NCBI RefSeq assembly: GCF_000185145.2
Contig: NZ_GL833119.1
Coordinates: 1,294,668 to 1,358,667, forward strand
Direction of reading: 5' to 3'
DNA length: 64,000 nt
From: Hoylesella oralis ATCC 33269
GTDB lineage: Bacteria; Bacteroidota; Bacteroidia; Bacteroidales; Bacteroidaceae
The translations under genes and the position numbers were made by a program. Each line of letters opens with the position of its first letter. Positions within the stretch are counted from its first letter, which is position 1. Of this stretch, positions 1 to 8,604 are shown in pieces. Under the pieces are notes generated by a model. The model did no database searches, was not told the DNA's origin, and saw only the letters and a program-made list of their open reading frames with translations.

Positions 1-285
1 GGTTACGGCAATGAAAGGCGACATGCCCAGCTTGGTAATTTTCTTGAATGAAAAGTCGAGGCCCATGGAGAACAGCAGAAATATCACGCCAATGTCGGCC
101 CAAGTCTGTATGTCTTTCTTATCGACAACCGACATAAGGTAGGGCATGTTGGGCGATACGAGGAAACCGGCCACTATATATCCGAGTACAAGAGGCTGCT
201 TGAGCTTCTTGAATATCAATGTAACAGCACCGGCAACTACCAGTATCAGTGCCAAATCTTTAATCAAGTTAGGGAGGTCTGCCAT
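1..285 (-). CDS. Kef-type cation:proton antiporter, N-terminal part (cut by window edge)
   Basis: Only the first 95 codons are present; the gene runs off the left edge of the window. Reading from the ATG at 285, the translation begins MADLPNLIKDLALILVVAGA and continues with LKQPLVLGYIVAGFLVSP and WADIGVIFLLFSMGLDFSFK. This pattern of a first helix, then a P-L-V-x-G-Y-I-x-A-G segment, then an I-G-x-x-x-L-L-F-x-x-G-L-x-F segment is typical of the CPA2 (KefB/KefC, monovalent cation:proton antiporter-2) family, which acts in the inner membrane. Whether a C-terminal TrkA-N regulatory domain is present cannot be seen. The family call is firm; the transported ion is not. Confidence 0.8.
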   Translation of the reverse strand, partial: MADLPNLIKDLALILVVAGAVTLIFKKLKQPLVLGYIVAGFLVSPNMPYLMSVVDKKDIQTWADIGVIFLLFSMGLDFSFKKITKLGMSPFIAVT

Positions 286-390
286 ATTGAGAAAGGACCT
301 CTCCCTGCCTTCTCCCAAAGAGATAGAGTAAGCCTATACATAACAAGCCGAGTTCCTTTCTTCAGGAGAGGACGGGAGGAGAAATGCTAT

Positions 391-1629
391 TTAGTCTTCG
401 TAATCTGCCGTTATCTCACAAATTTTTATGATAACGTCTACTGCTTTCTCCATTACCTGCACGGAAACGAACTCGTGGGGGCCGTGGAAATTTACGCCGC
501 CTGCAAAGATATTGGGGCACGGAAGTCCGCGGAAGCTCAGTTGTGCGCCATCTGTACCGCCGCGAATAGGTTCTACTTTCGGCGATATGCCGATTTCTTG
601 CATGGCTTGCAGCACAATCTCTATCACGTGCATGTTCGGATCAATCTTCTCTTTCATATTGTAGTATTGATCTTTCAGTTCCACCTTCACCGTTCCTTCG
701 CCATACCTATCGTTCATCTTCTTAGCACATTCCTCGATAAAGTCCTTGCGGTCTTCGAATTTCTCGCGGTCATGATCGCGGATAATATAGCTAAGTTTGG
801 CCTCTTCTGTGCGACTTTCTATGCCGAGCAGGTGGTAAAATCCCTGATAGCCTTCGGTTGTTTCGGGGATATCCGTTTCGGGTATCATCGCATTGAACTC
901 GCATGCGAGGCGATTGGCATTGAGCATTTTGCCCTTGGCATAGCCGGTATGCACGCTTACACCTTTTATATATACTTTCGCACCGGCAGCGTTAAAGTTC
1001 TCGTATTCCAAGTCTCCGAGGTCTCCACCGTCCATCGTGTAGGCCCATTGGCACCCGAATTTCTCCACATCGAAGTGGTGTGCGCCTCTTCCTATTTCCT
1101 CATCGGGGTTGAAGCCCACGCGTATATCGCCGTGTTTTATCTCGTCATGGTCGCGCAGATAGCACATCGCCTGCACGATTTCGGCTATTCCGGCCTTGTC
1201 GTCTGCACCGAGCAGCGTATGTCCGTCGGTCACGATAAGGTCTTCGCCCACGTGTTCTTTCAACTCGGGGAATTTGCTTGTCGACGATACAATACCTTCC
1301 GACAGCACGATGTCGTTACCGTCGTAGTTCTTAATGATACGTGCTTTAACGTTTGCACCGCTGCAATCGGGGCTCGTGTCGTAGTGAGAAATGAAGCCGA
1401 TTGTAGGGATATCTTTCTTTGTATTGGCTTTCAGCGTGGCATAGATATAGCCCATCTCGTCCATTTCTACGTCAGACAAGCCTTCATGTTCCAGTTCCTC
1501 TTTCAGGAATTTGGCAAAAATAAGTTGTTTCGGGGTACTTGGTACGCTCTCTGAGTCTTCCGCAGACTGCGTATCGAACTTAGTATAATTAATAAAGCGC
1601 TCGGTAATTTCCATAATCGAATCGAACAA
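391..1629 (-). CDS. pepT: tripeptide aminopeptidase (peptidase T)
   Basis: Cytoplasmic M20-family dizinc aminopeptidase that removes the N-terminal residue from tripeptides. At 412 aa it has the usual PepT length. Metal and catalytic residues are readable in order: H82-x-D84 in [11 protein letters not shown]143 in LLGADDKAG, the E177-E178 pair in NPDEEIG, D200 in YTMDGGD, and a C-terminal His in NFHGPHEF. The dimerisation (lid) domain lies between D200 and the last His. The second Met (MEITERF, start at 1614) is also a reasonable start. A tRNA-Arg gene lies 23 bp upstream on the same strand. I see no separate TAnnTTTG box between them, so co-transcription from the tRNA promoter is possible. 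Confidence 0.96.
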   Translation of the reverse strand: MFDSIMEITERFINYTKFDTQSAEDSESVPSTPKQLIFAKFLKEELEHEGLSDVEMDEMGYIYATLKANTKKDIPTIGFISHYDTSPDCSGANVKARIIKNYDGNDIVLSEGIVSSTSKFPELKEHVGEDLIVTDGHTLLGADDKAGIAEIVQAMCYLRDHDEIKHGDIRVGFNPDEEIGRGAHHFDVEKFGCQWAYTMDGGDLGDLEYENFNAAGAKVYIKGVSVHTGYAKGKMLNANRLACEFNAMIPETDIPETTEGYQGFYHLLGIESRTEEAKLSYIIRDHDREKFEDRKDFIEECAKKMNDRYGEGTVKVELKDQYYNMKEKIDPNMHVIEIVLQAMQEIGISPKVEPIRGGTDGAQLSFRGLPCPNIFAGGVNFHGPHEFVSVQVMEKAVDVIIKICEITADYED

Positions 1630-1652
1630 TTACAGTTAATAGACATGAATAG

Positions 1653-1726
1653 TGATCCCGTTGGGATTCAAACCCAAGACCTTCAGAACCGGAATCTGAC
1701 GCTCTATTCAGCTAAGCTACGGGACC
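1653..1726 (-). tRNA. tRNA-Arg (anticodon CCG)
   Basis: Read on the minus strand, the 74-nt sequence folds as a cloverleaf. The 7-bp acceptor GGTCCCG pairs with CGGGATC (one G-U pair). The D arm reads GCTTAGCTGAATAGAGC, and the anticodon stem TCAGA/TCTGA encloses the loop TTCCGGT with anticodon CCG (plus-strand 1690-1692). The T arm TTGGG/CCCAA encloses TTTGAAT. The discriminator is A and no CCA is encoded. CCG reads the Arg codon CGG. Confidence 0.95.
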
Positions 1727-1740
1727 ATAAAAACCGGATG

Positions 1741-1748
1741 CAAATGTA
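1741..1748 (-). promoter_or_regulatory. -7 box for tRNA-Arg
   Basis: The minus strand reads TACATTTG, a full match to the Bacteroidota -7 consensus TAnnTTTG, 14 bp upstream of the tRNA 5' end. No other gene starts here, so it probably drives the tRNA and perhaps pepT. Confidence 0.65.
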
Positions 1749-2006
1749 ATGAAAATAATTGAAAACAACAAATTGCGTGCATTATTTTTGCGCAATAGGC
1801 CATCCTTTGCTGTCGTAGAAGTTTCGTTTAATCGCGATAAGCAGTATCTCTACAGAACATAGAAGTGGGGTATAAGTACGATAGGTGCGGTATGTGATAC
1901 GAGAGATAATTGGGTATGGCGGGCGTGGGCGGAGCAAGCGGATGCCTTGCCCTTTTCGGATGTGTGGAGAATGGGGTAGGAGAATTACCGCCCACCCGTT
2001 GGTAAA

Positions 2007-3521
2007 TCATTGTTTCAACCGTTCCATAATCCACCCGCTCCATTGTTTCCCTAAAATCAGGTCGGCTTGTTGTATCAGCTGTTCGTTGTTGCTTACATGC
2101 CTGTCTGCCACCGATTGCATGAACAGAAAGAATGTCTTGCTGCCTACTTGCTGCCAAAGATCGTAGAGTATCAGTGCGCCTTTCTGGTAAAAAATGGCAT
2201 GCGAACCCTCCGCATTACGGTCGAGATTATAAATAGGACACTGCTTGCGGGTTGTTTCTCTATACGAACAGATGTAATCTTTGAGCACTGTGTCGCCGTA
2301 ATCATGCCCGATCAGACATAGTTTACTGAACTCTGCAAAGCTTTCATTCAGCCAGTCGTTCCAATTATCCGTTGGTGCAGAGTGCCACCAAAAGTGTCCT
2401 ATCTCGTGTCCGAGTAGGTTATGAAGCCATTCATTGTAAGAGGTAGCATAAGCAGTTATGAAGTTTTTACGGCTGAAAGCCCCGTCGTAGCCGTTCAATA
2501 TGATAAGTTTCAGCAGCTTGCTATCCGGAGCTGCGCCGAACAGCCGACTGTAATAATCGAATGCTGCGTTGCAGCAATCGGCAACAGAATCTGCATCTGT
2601 TTCAGGAAAATCGGTATAGTCGATTTCTATTGTGCGGTCTTTGTTTTCTATAATCTTTCTTTTCAAATGGGGCGAAGCGGCCACAGTGAAGTCGTATCCT
2701 GCCCAAGGTTGTTTCATGAACCAAGTGTTTCCATGCCTTGTAACAATGCCCGAACCGGTCAATATATAGCCTTTATCTATCGTAATTCTCAAGTTACCGG
2801 TCGTATGTTCGGAGTGTGTGTTCAGCGGATACCATGCCATGTAGTATCCCAACTGTACCCAAGAGGTGTCGCATGCACTCATCCAAGAGTCCAGACTGTC
2901 GAGATTGCAGGTATAGGCAAAGGATATTCGCCGGTAAACTCCTCTTTCCGGAGCATATACACGTAGCCTTCCGGCCTGCTCGATCCATGTTGTAGCGCTG
3001 TCGGCATCGAACACGTAGCGGGCTCGGGTGTGCCTGTTATAGGTAATATAGTTGATGTTTGAATACTTCCACAGGGCGAAGTCCATAAAACGTTTTCCGT
3101 GAAAATCTACGTCAACTGTGGCTTTTACGGAAAGTAGTTTGCGGCTTACGTCGATATCGAGGTCGATTTCGTAGTGCGAAGCCTTAGGCTCATCGTGCCT
3201 TATGGCGGCGGGTTTCTGGGGACAATCCTGTGTGATATTATCTTCAACCGAATGCTTACGGATAAGCAGACTATCCATCAGCACGCCCCATCTGTCGTCT
3301 GTATGCAGAGAACGGAATGTAGGGTTGATCATCAGACTGGCATACAAACCGGTGTCTTCGTTGCCATATTTTGAAACAAGGGTACCGAGCAGATTTAACG
3401 CACAGTCTTTCTTTCCTTTCCACATGGACTTCTGTGCGGCGTAGTAAAGCGAGTCTTCGCTTTGAGCAACGGCACCCGATGAAATTATGCAAAGGAACAA
3501 AAGGCTTAATAGTTTCTTCAT
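2007..3521 (-). CDS. secreted M1-like (gluzincin) metallopeptidase
   Basis: A 504-aa exported protein. The signal peptide MKKLLSLLFLCIISSGAVAQ ends in a typical A-x-A-Q site. The N-terminal half is a beta-rich domain of the kind found in M1 peptidases. The zinc motif HEIGH is followed by NESFAEF, giving HExxH and a downstream Glu ligand within a W-L-N-E-S-F-A-E context, as in M1 enzymes. Two things are unusual. The spacing from the second His to the Glu is 16 residues, not the classic 18. The G-x-M-E-N substrate-binding motif is not recognisable at the expected place upstream of HEIGH. It is therefore M1-like, possibly with altered specificity, and probably acts in the periplasm. A perfect -7 box lies 27 bp upstream. 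Confidence 0.8.
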   Translation of the reverse strand: MKKLLSLLFLCIISSGAVAQSEDSLYYAAQKSMWKGKKDCALNLLGTLVSKYGNEDTGLYASLMINPTFRSLHTDDRWGVLMDSLLIRKHSVEDNITQDCPQKPAAIRHDEPKASHYEIDLDIDVSRKLLSVKATVDVDFHGKRFMDFALWKYSNINYITYNRHTRARYVFDADSATTWIEQAGRLRVYAPERGVYRRISFAYTCNLDSLDSWMSACDTSWVQLGYYMAWYPLNTHSEHTTGNLRITIDKGYILTGSGIVTRHGNTWFMKQPWAGYDFTVAASPHLKRKIIENKDRTIEIDYTDFPETDADSVADCCNAAFDYYSRLFGAAPDSKLLKLIILNGYDGAFSRKNFITAYATSYNEWLHNLLGHEIGHFWWHSAPTDNWNDWLNESFAEFSKLCLIGHDYGDTVLKDYICSYRETTRKQCPIYNLDRNAEGSHAIFYQKGALILYDLWQQVGSKTFFLFMQSVADRHVSNNEQLIQQADLILGKQWSGWIMERLKQ

Positions 3522-3547
3522 ACGATGAATGTTTAGCTCTGTCGATG

Positions 3548-3555
3548 CAAAGATA
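3548..3555 (-). promoter_or_regulatory. -7 box for the M1-like peptidase
   Basis: The minus strand reads TATCTTTG (TAnnTTTG), 27 bp upstream of the ATG at 3521. Confidence 0.65.
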
Positions 3556-3886
3556 CGAAAAATATGTATGCCGTGTTCGTTCTTTCTATAGAAATCGGCC
3601 GCTGTTATCGGAAAATCAATGTGGAGAGAGTAAAATAGACAGATGCACTGTTTACTTTTCTTAGATACATTCTCTATGTCGGATAGATGGTTCTCCTGTC
3701 TGCCGTAGGCTTGCAGTCTGTGGGTGACAGATGTGCCATGTTATATTGAAAGGTGCGAGGAAGAATGTTGGCATATTGTGTTTTGAGCAGAAACGGAATG
3801 TGTCAAAAAGACAATGATAGGGGGCGTTTTACTTTCTTTTTGGAAATAAATATACCCGTTTGTTGCAGTGTTATCTATTAATTGTT
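3556..3886. other. intergenic gap between divergent promoters
   Basis: About 330 bp between the -7 boxes of the M1-like peptidase and asnA. I see no plausible gene, tRNA or strong hairpin. Small open frames here look random. Confidence 0.5.
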
Positions 3887-3894
3887 TATCTTTG
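3887..3894 (+). promoter_or_regulatory. -7 box for asnA
   Basis: TATCTTTG on the plus strand matches TAnnTTTG, 46 bp upstream of the asnA ATG. Confidence 0.65.
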
Positions 3895-3939
3895 CACGAA
3901 AATTGAAACGAAGAAACAAGGTTAGAAGACAATAGAATT

Positions 3940-4977
3940 ATGAGTAATATAATAAGGCCAATCGGCTATCGTGCATTATTGGATATGAGGCAAACGGAGC
4001 AGGGCATCAAGCTGATAAAGGATTTCTTTCAGCAAAATCTATCCACTGAACTCCGCTTACGTCGTGTAACTGCGCCGCTTTTCGTATTGCAAGGACTGGG
4101 CATCAACGACGATCTGAACGGGGTAGAGCGTGCCGTTACGTTTCCTATCAAGGATTTGAATGACGCCAAGGCAGAGGTGGTACACTCGCTTGCCAAGTGG
4201 AAAAGGCTTACTTTAGCGGAATACAACATAGAACCCGGGTATGGTGTATATACCGATATGAATGCCATTCGTGCCGACGAGGAGCTCGATAATCTGCATT
4301 CGCTTTATGTGGATCAATGGGATTGGGAGGCTGTTATCACCGAACGGCAACGCAATCTGTCGTTTCTGAAAAGCGTTGTAGAGCGCATATATGCCGCAAT
4401 CTTGCGCACCGAATACCTTGTTTGTGAGACTTATCCGCAAATCGAGCCGTTCTTACCCGAAGAGATACGCTTCATACATAGTGAGGATTTGTTGCAAATG
4501 TATCCCGACAAGTCGCCGAAGGAGCGCGAAGATGCAATCTGTAAACGTTATGGTGCCGTGTTTATAATAGGCATCGGCGGCCGGTTGAGCGATGGAAAAA
4601 AGCACGATGGGCGTGCACCCGATTACGACGACTGGTCTACCGTGGGCGAGAATGGCAAGGAAGGACTCAACGGAGATATACTGATTTGGTATCCCGTATT
4701 GGGCAGATCGTTCGAATTGTCGTCTATGGGAATAAGGGTAGACGGGGAGAGTATGCGCCGTCAGTTGAAGATAGAAGGCAAAGAAGACCGCAAAGAACTG
4801 TACTTCCATAGGCAGCTTTTGGCCGGCAAACTGCCGTTGAGCATCGGTGGAGGTATCGGTCAGAGCCGTCTTTGCATGGTGCTGCTTCACAAAGGTCATA
4901 TAGGCGAGATACAAGCAAGTATCTGGCCCGACGATATGAGGGCCGAGTGTTTGAAAGAAGGCATGCCGCTTATTTAA
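3940..4977 (+). CDS. asnA: aspartate-ammonia ligase
   Basis: ATP-dependent cytoplasmic synthesis of asparagine from aspartate and ammonia (AMP-forming). The 345-aa protein is full length for the AsnA family, which shares the class II aminoacyl-tRNA synthetase fold. Recognisable segments are the N-terminal region with LRLRRVTAPLFV, the middle VYTDMNAIRADEELDNLHSL, KRYGAVFIIGIGG, and the C-terminal class II motif-3-like SIGGGIGQSRLCM near residues 305-317. It stands alone with its own promoter and is convergent with dnaX. Confidence 0.97.
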   Translation: MSNIIRPIGYRALLDMRQTEQGIKLIKDFFQQNLSTELRLRRVTAPLFVLQGLGINDDLNGVERAVTFPIKDLNDAKAEVVHSLAKWKRLTLAEYNIEPGYGVYTDMNAIRADEELDNLHSLYVDQWDWEAVITERQRNLSFLKSVVERIYAAILRTEYLVCETYPQIEPFLPEEIRFIHSEDLLQMYPDKSPKEREDAICKRYGAVFIIGIGGRLSDGKKHDGRAPDYDDWSTVGENGKEGLNGDILIWYPVLGRSFELSSMGIRVDGESMRRQLKIEGKEDRKELYFHRQLLAGKLPLSIGGGIGQSRLCMVLLHKGHIGEIQASIWPDDMRAECLKEGMPLI

Positions 4978-4990
4978 GATAAGAGCTGCC

Positions 4991-5027
4991 GGCCGCAGCG
5001 CCGTATGTTATAAAAAGGACTGCGGTC
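4991..5027. terminator. hairpin between convergent asnA and dnaX
   Basis: GGCCGCAG (4991-4998) pairs with CTGCGGTC (5020-5027), including one G-U pair. It sits 13 bp after the asnA stop and 7 bp before the dnaX stop, so it could serve both. There is no clear U-run on the plus side. Confidence 0.4.
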
Positions 5028-5033
5028 GATGGC

Positions 5034-6827
5034 TTATGAAAGTTCCAAGCCTAATATGTTGCGCAGCTTTTCGATGGCCGGATTGTTCTTGCGCAGTTCG
5101 TCGAAAAGCTCTCTTTTGGTCAACACCTTGCCTACTTCTTCGGGTTTGGCAAGGCGAAAGTTTATTTGTAGATTGCCGTTATGCAGGTCTCGTGCCAAGG
5201 TGGCATGTATTCTATGCTTGATAGCCGTAATCTGATCGAGCAGTATCTTATTGTCGATTACGATTTCCACCTGCGGGAAATTGATGATTTTAGGCCGCAT
5301 ATTTTTCATTCTTGCGGCCATTCCGGTGAACTCTTGCGGCATTCTGTTGCACATCATACGCCACTGTAGGTCTAATTCATCTTGTGAAAACGGGGCGTTT
5401 TCGTCTTTGTTGACGACTTCTAATTCCGCTTCTTCCTCCTTTTTCTTGGCTCCATTGTTGCGTAAATCGGCAAAAGTCATGCCGAGATTGCCCAGTTTAA
5501 GTCTGGTTTTCGGTGCATTTACCGTTGTTGCGGGTGCACTTTCGGGGTGCTGCATCTGCGGTGAAGGCGCGGTGGTGTCTGCCTTATGCTGCGTTGCCTT
5601 CGTAATACGTTGCATAGGTTTGGCGTTCTCGGCTACCTGCATGGCCGGTTTAGGTTGAACGGACGACACGATATTCTTGAACAGGGATTTCAATCTTGTA
5701 GGGCAACGCCCCGCACCGGCGGCATCGTCTTCAGATTGTGTGAGCTGTGCCACCTGTATCAGTGTGAGTTCTACAAGCAGTCTTTTGTTGCTGCTTTGGC
5801 GGTAATTGATGTCACATTGGTTAAGTATTTTAAGGGCATTGTATAGAAATGCGGTGGGTGCTTTTACCGCCTGTTCCCTGAATTTGTCGCGTTGTTGCCT
5901 GCTAACCTCAAGCAATGGCAGCGTTTGTTCGTCTTTTGCCATGAGTACATTGCGGATGTGAGCGGCCAATCCGTTAATGAGATGCCCCCCGTCGAAACCT
6001 TTCGAGATGATTGAATTGAGCAATACCATGATTTCCGCTACCTTGTTTTGCAGCGATAAGTCCACGATATTGAAGTAATTCTCGGCATCCAGCACGTTCA
6101 AGTCTTCGATCACCTTTTTATAAGTAATATTTCCTTGGCAGAAACTTGCCGCCTGATCGAAGATCGAAAGAGCGTCGCGCATGCCTCCGTCGGCCTTTTC
6201 GGCGATGATGGAAAGTGCTTGGTCTTCATACGTAATGCCCTCCTTGTCGGCCACCATCTTAAGATGATCTACGATACCCTGCACGCTCATGCGCTCGAAG
6301 TCGTATATCTGGCAGCGCGAGATGATGGTAGGAAGTATCTTATGCTTTTCGGTTGTGGCAAGAATGAATATGACATGTGCGGGCGGTTCCTCAAGTGTTT
6401 TAAGGAAAGCATTAAAGGCTGAGGTAGATAGCATGTGCACCTCGTCGATGATAAACACCTTGTATTTGCCCACTTGAGGCGGTATGCGCGTTTGTTCCAT
6501 CAATGCTTTAATGTTCTCAACCGAGTTGTTACTCGCCGCATCAAGTTCGAATATGTTGTACGATCTTTGCTCATTAAAAGCCTTACAGCTTTCGCATTCG
6601 TTGCATGCCTCGCCTGTTTCGGTGGGGTTTTGGCAGTTGATAGCCTTGGCAAAGATACGTGCACAGGTGGTTTTACCTACGCCTCGCGGGCCGCAGAACA
6701 AGTACGCATGTGCCAACTTTCCACTCTTTACGGCGTTTTTAAGTGTCGTTGTAAGGGCCGATTGCCCCACTACAGAGTCGAAAGTCATAGGTCTGTACTT
6801 ACGTGCAGATACAATATAATCTTCCAT
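5034..6827 (-). CDS. dnaX: DNA polymerase III subunit gamma/tau
   Basis: AAA+ clamp-loader subunit of the replicative polymerase. Walker A GPRGVGKT is at residues 46-53. A zinc-binding set of four Cys (C65, C75, C78, C81) follows, then Walker B in FIIDEVHML, sensor 1 ATTEKHK and the SRC Arg-finger motif. This is the standard DnaX AAA module. From about residue 370 the protein becomes low-complexity and then carries a shorter C-terminal tau-like domain. At 597 aa it fits Bacteroidota DnaX. I did not see an obvious slippery A-run that would make a separate gamma form. Its own promoter is at 6862-6869. Confidence 0.96.
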   Translation of the reverse strand: MEDYIVSARKYRPMTFDSVVGQSALTTTLKNAVKSGKLAHAYLFCGPRGVGKTTCARIFAKAINCQNPTETGEACNECESCKAFNEQRSYNIFELDAASNNSVENIKALMEQTRIPPQVGKYKVFIIDEVHMLSTSAFNAFLKTLEEPPAHVIFILATTEKHKILPTIISRCQIYDFERMSVQGIVDHLKMVADKEGITYEDQALSIIAEKADGGMRDALSIFDQAASFCQGNITYKKVIEDLNVLDAENYFNIVDLSLQNKVAEIMVLLNSIISKGFDGGHLINGLAAHIRNVLMAKDEQTLPLLEVSRQQRDKFREQAVKAPTAFLYNALKILNQCDINYRQSSNKRLLVELTLIQVAQLTQSEDDAAGAGRCPTRLKSLFKNIVSSVQPKPAMQVAENAKPMQRITKATQHKADTTAPSPQMQHPESAPATTVNAPKTRLKLGNLGMTFADLRNNGAKKKEEEAELEVVNKDENAPFSQDELDLQWRMMCNRMPQEFTGMAARMKNMRPKIINFPQVEIVIDNKILLDQITAIKHRIHATLARDLHNGNLQINFRLAKPEEVGKVLTKRELFDELRKNNPAIEKLRNILGLELS

Positions 6828-6861
6828 TTCGATTTTTCTAAATCAGGGTTATGTTTGTTGC

Positions 6862-6869
6862 AAAGGTAA
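6862..6869 (-). promoter_or_regulatory. -7 box for dnaX
   Basis: The minus strand reads TACCTTTG (TAnnTTTG), 35 bp upstream of the dnaX start. Confidence 0.65.
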
Positions 6870-6954
6870 TAAAAAGAAACTGCAGAAGCGGTAGTTTCAT
6901 GTATATTTTAATTTAATTATGAATTGTAGCTTGTATATTTCGGATTAAATTGCT

Positions 6955-6962
6955 TACTTTTG
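6955..6962 (+). promoter_or_regulatory. -7 box for the FtsB-like gene
   Basis: TACTTTTG on the plus strand matches TAnnTTTG. The expected start of transcription is only about 15 bp before the ATG at 6982, which argues against the upstream TTG (6976) as start. Confidence 0.6.
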
Positions 6963-6981
6963 CAGTCACATTTATTTGGAA

Positions 6982-7320
6982 ATGAGTCGTCTGAATGTAA
7001 TATGGAGTATGCTCTGTCACTATAAGTACATCATAGTGAGTGTGGTAGGCATCCTGATTGTCGGTGTAGTTGACGACAACAGTTTCCGTAAGTTTATAGA
7101 ACTGGAGCTCCAAATAGATGATCTTAAATCGGAAATCAAGAAGTACAATTCGCAAAACGAGGCTGATACGAAACAGTTGCGAGAACTGAAACGCAATCCT
7201 AAAGCCATAGAAAAGATAGCCCGTGAGCGCTATTTCATGAAGGCAGACGATGAAGATATTTATGTTTTAAGCACTGATGAAAAGAAACCTGATGAACGGA
7301 AAAATGAGACAACTGAATAA
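6982..7320 (+). CDS. septum formation initiator, FtsB/DivIC family
   Basis: A 112-aa bitopic cell-division protein. It has a short cytoplasmic N-terminus, one membrane segment (YIIVSVVGILIVGVV, about residues 16-30), then a periplasmic coiled coil (ELELQIDDLKSEIKKYNSQN) and a conserved tail IEKIARERYFMKADDED. The I-E-x-x-A-R-E-x-Y/F-M-x-x-x-x-E pattern is the FtsB/DivIC signature. I chose the ATG at 6982 over the in-frame TTG at 6976 because of promoter distance. The next gene overlaps its 3' end, so the two are co-transcribed. Confidence 0.88.
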   Translation: MSRLNVIWSMLCHYKYIIVSVVGILIVGVVDDNSFRKFIELELQIDDLKSEIKKYNSQNEADTKQLRELKRNPKAIEKIARERYFMKADDEDIYVLSTDEKKPDERKNETTE

Positions 7321-7756
7321 ACTGCAAAGCACAGTCTTCCTTGCCGGCGGCGCTCTAATGGTAATAGGTGCCGGCTGTTTTTCCCTGATGTGGCAGCAAC
7401 ACATTGTATGTTGGCTGTTTCTACTGGGCGCCATTATGTTTTCGGTGATGCAGTCGATGCAGATATACGAAGGAAATTCGTTCGTTGTGAAGCGCCTGAA
7501 GCGCATACAGGCAGTAGCAAGTATCTTCTTTCTGATATCGGGTATTCTTATGATAGATACCGTACATCACTTTTTGTTGTCGTTGTTTCAGAATGCCGGA
7601 AGCAACGGATACCAAAATTACCTTGCCTATGTGTATAACAAATGGGTGGTGCTTCTGCTTGTTGCAGCTATTTTAGAACTCTATACAACCCACCGAATAG
7701 GAACGGAATTACAAAAAGAAAAAAACTATAAAAGTACAGGTAATACCTTTAAATAG
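7304..7756 (+). CDS. small four-helix membrane protein, unknown function
   Basis: A 150-aa inner membrane protein with about four hydrophobic segments: TVFLAGGALMVIGAGCFSLM, VCWLFLLGAIMFSVMQ, VASIFFLISGILMIDT and WVVLLLVAAILELY. It ends in a short basic tail. I do not recognise a functional family. Starts at 7277, 7292 and 7304 are all in frame. I prefer 7304 (MRQLNKLQ) because it gives the smallest overlap (17 bp) with the FtsB-like gene and a short basic N-terminus before the first helix. The overlap implies translational coupling with that division gene, but a division role is only inference. Confidence 0.7.
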   Translation: MRQLNKLQSTVFLAGGALMVIGAGCFSLMWQQHIVCWLFLLGAIMFSVMQSMQIYEGNSFVVKRLKRIQAVASIFFLISGILMIDTVHHFLLSLFQNAGSNGYQNYLAYVYNKWVVLLLVAAILELYTTHRIGTELQKEKNYKSTGNTFK

Positions 7757-7790
7757 CATAAATTTATTTTAAAGCACCAACAATACGTGT

Positions 7791-7798
7791 TATCTTTG
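7791..7798 (+). promoter_or_regulatory. -7 box for the lipoprotein/pyrC/plsC operon
   Basis: TATCTTTG on the plus strand matches TAnnTTTG, 27 bp before the ATG at 7825. A GTG that could be taken as a start overlaps the last base of this box and is not the real start. Confidence 0.7.
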
Positions 7799-7824
7799 TG
7801 AATAAAGAACAAGAACAGTTGTTT

Positions 7825-8592
7825 ATGAAAATAGTCTTATACGCACTTTTAACTCTGATGACTTTCACCTCTTGTGTGAACTCTTACAATATACAAGGTT
7901 CTTCAAACGTATCTAATTTAGACGGTAGGATGTTATACTTGAAAGTTTTGAAGAACAATGATTTCGTGAATATCGACTCGTGTGACGTGGTTCATGGGCA
8001 GTTCCATTTCTCGGGGAACCTCGATTCGGTGCGCATGGCCAATATTTTTATGGATGATGAAAGCGTGCTCCCGCTCGTGTTGGAGAGCGGTGATATAACG
8101 ATAAAGATAGACAATACACAGCAAACAGTAAGCGGAACGCCGCTCAATGATAAGCTTTTTAAATTCTTCAACAGGTACAATCAGCTAAAAAATCAAGAGG
8201 CCGAACTCGTTCACAAGCACGATCAGGCAATTATGAACGGTAGCAACATGGATATTGTTACCGCCAAACTCAGTGCCGAAGCCGAGCGTTTGAGCCAGCA
8301 AGAAGACCATCTTGTGACTTCTTTTGTAACCGAAAACTTCGATAATGTGCTTGGTCCGGGTATCTTTTTTATGGTAACCATTACCGAAAAATATCCGCAA
8401 CTTACCCCGTGGATCGAGGATATAATGAGCAAGGCCACCGATAATTTCAAGAACGATCCGTATGTGAAGGATTATTATCAGAAGGCTCAAGAGAACGAAC
8501 AAATTATGAACGGCATGAAAGAAGCGCCCACCGCACCGCCTGTTCCATTGCCTGCACCTACTCCGAACGAACTTGCCAAACCTTCAGAATGA
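7825..8592 (+). CDS. DUF4369-type lipoprotein
   Basis: A 255-aa lipoprotein. The signal MKIVLYALLTLMTFTSC ends in a lipobox with Cys at residue 17. The N-terminal domain (VSNLDGRMLYLKVL, DSCDVVHGQFHFSG, LVLESGDITIKID, VSGTPLNDKLFKF) matches the beta-sandwich DUF4369 that sits at the N-terminus of many Bacteroidota thioredoxin-like (TlpA) proteins. Here no thioredoxin CxxC domain follows. Instead there is a helical segment and a Pro-rich tail (PTAPPVPLPAPTPN). It is first in a compact run with pyrC 12 bp downstream. Function is unknown. Confidence 0.78.
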   Translation: MKIVLYALLTLMTFTSCVNSYNIQGSSNVSNLDGRMLYLKVLKNNDFVNIDSCDVVHGQFHFSGNLDSVRMANIFMDDESVLPLVLESGDITIKIDNTQQTVSGTPLNDKLFKFFNRYNQLKNQEAELVHKHDQAIMNGSNMDIVTAKLSAEAERLSQQEDHLVTSFVTENFDNVLGPGIFFMVTITEKYPQLTPWIEDIMSKATDNFKNDPYVKDYYQKAQENEQIMNGMKEAPTAPPVPLPAPTPNELAKPSE

Positions 8593-8604
8593 TAAGACCG
8601 TCGC

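Noticed and set aside
475..1554. A 359-codon plus-strand ORF opposite pepT
   Set aside because: It is the antisense shadow of a gene with full catalytic motifs; its translation has no domain pattern.
7798..7824. GTG start for the DUF4369-type lipoprotein
   Set aside because: The GTG overlaps the TATCTTTG promoter box and would bury the lipoprotein signal behind extra residues.
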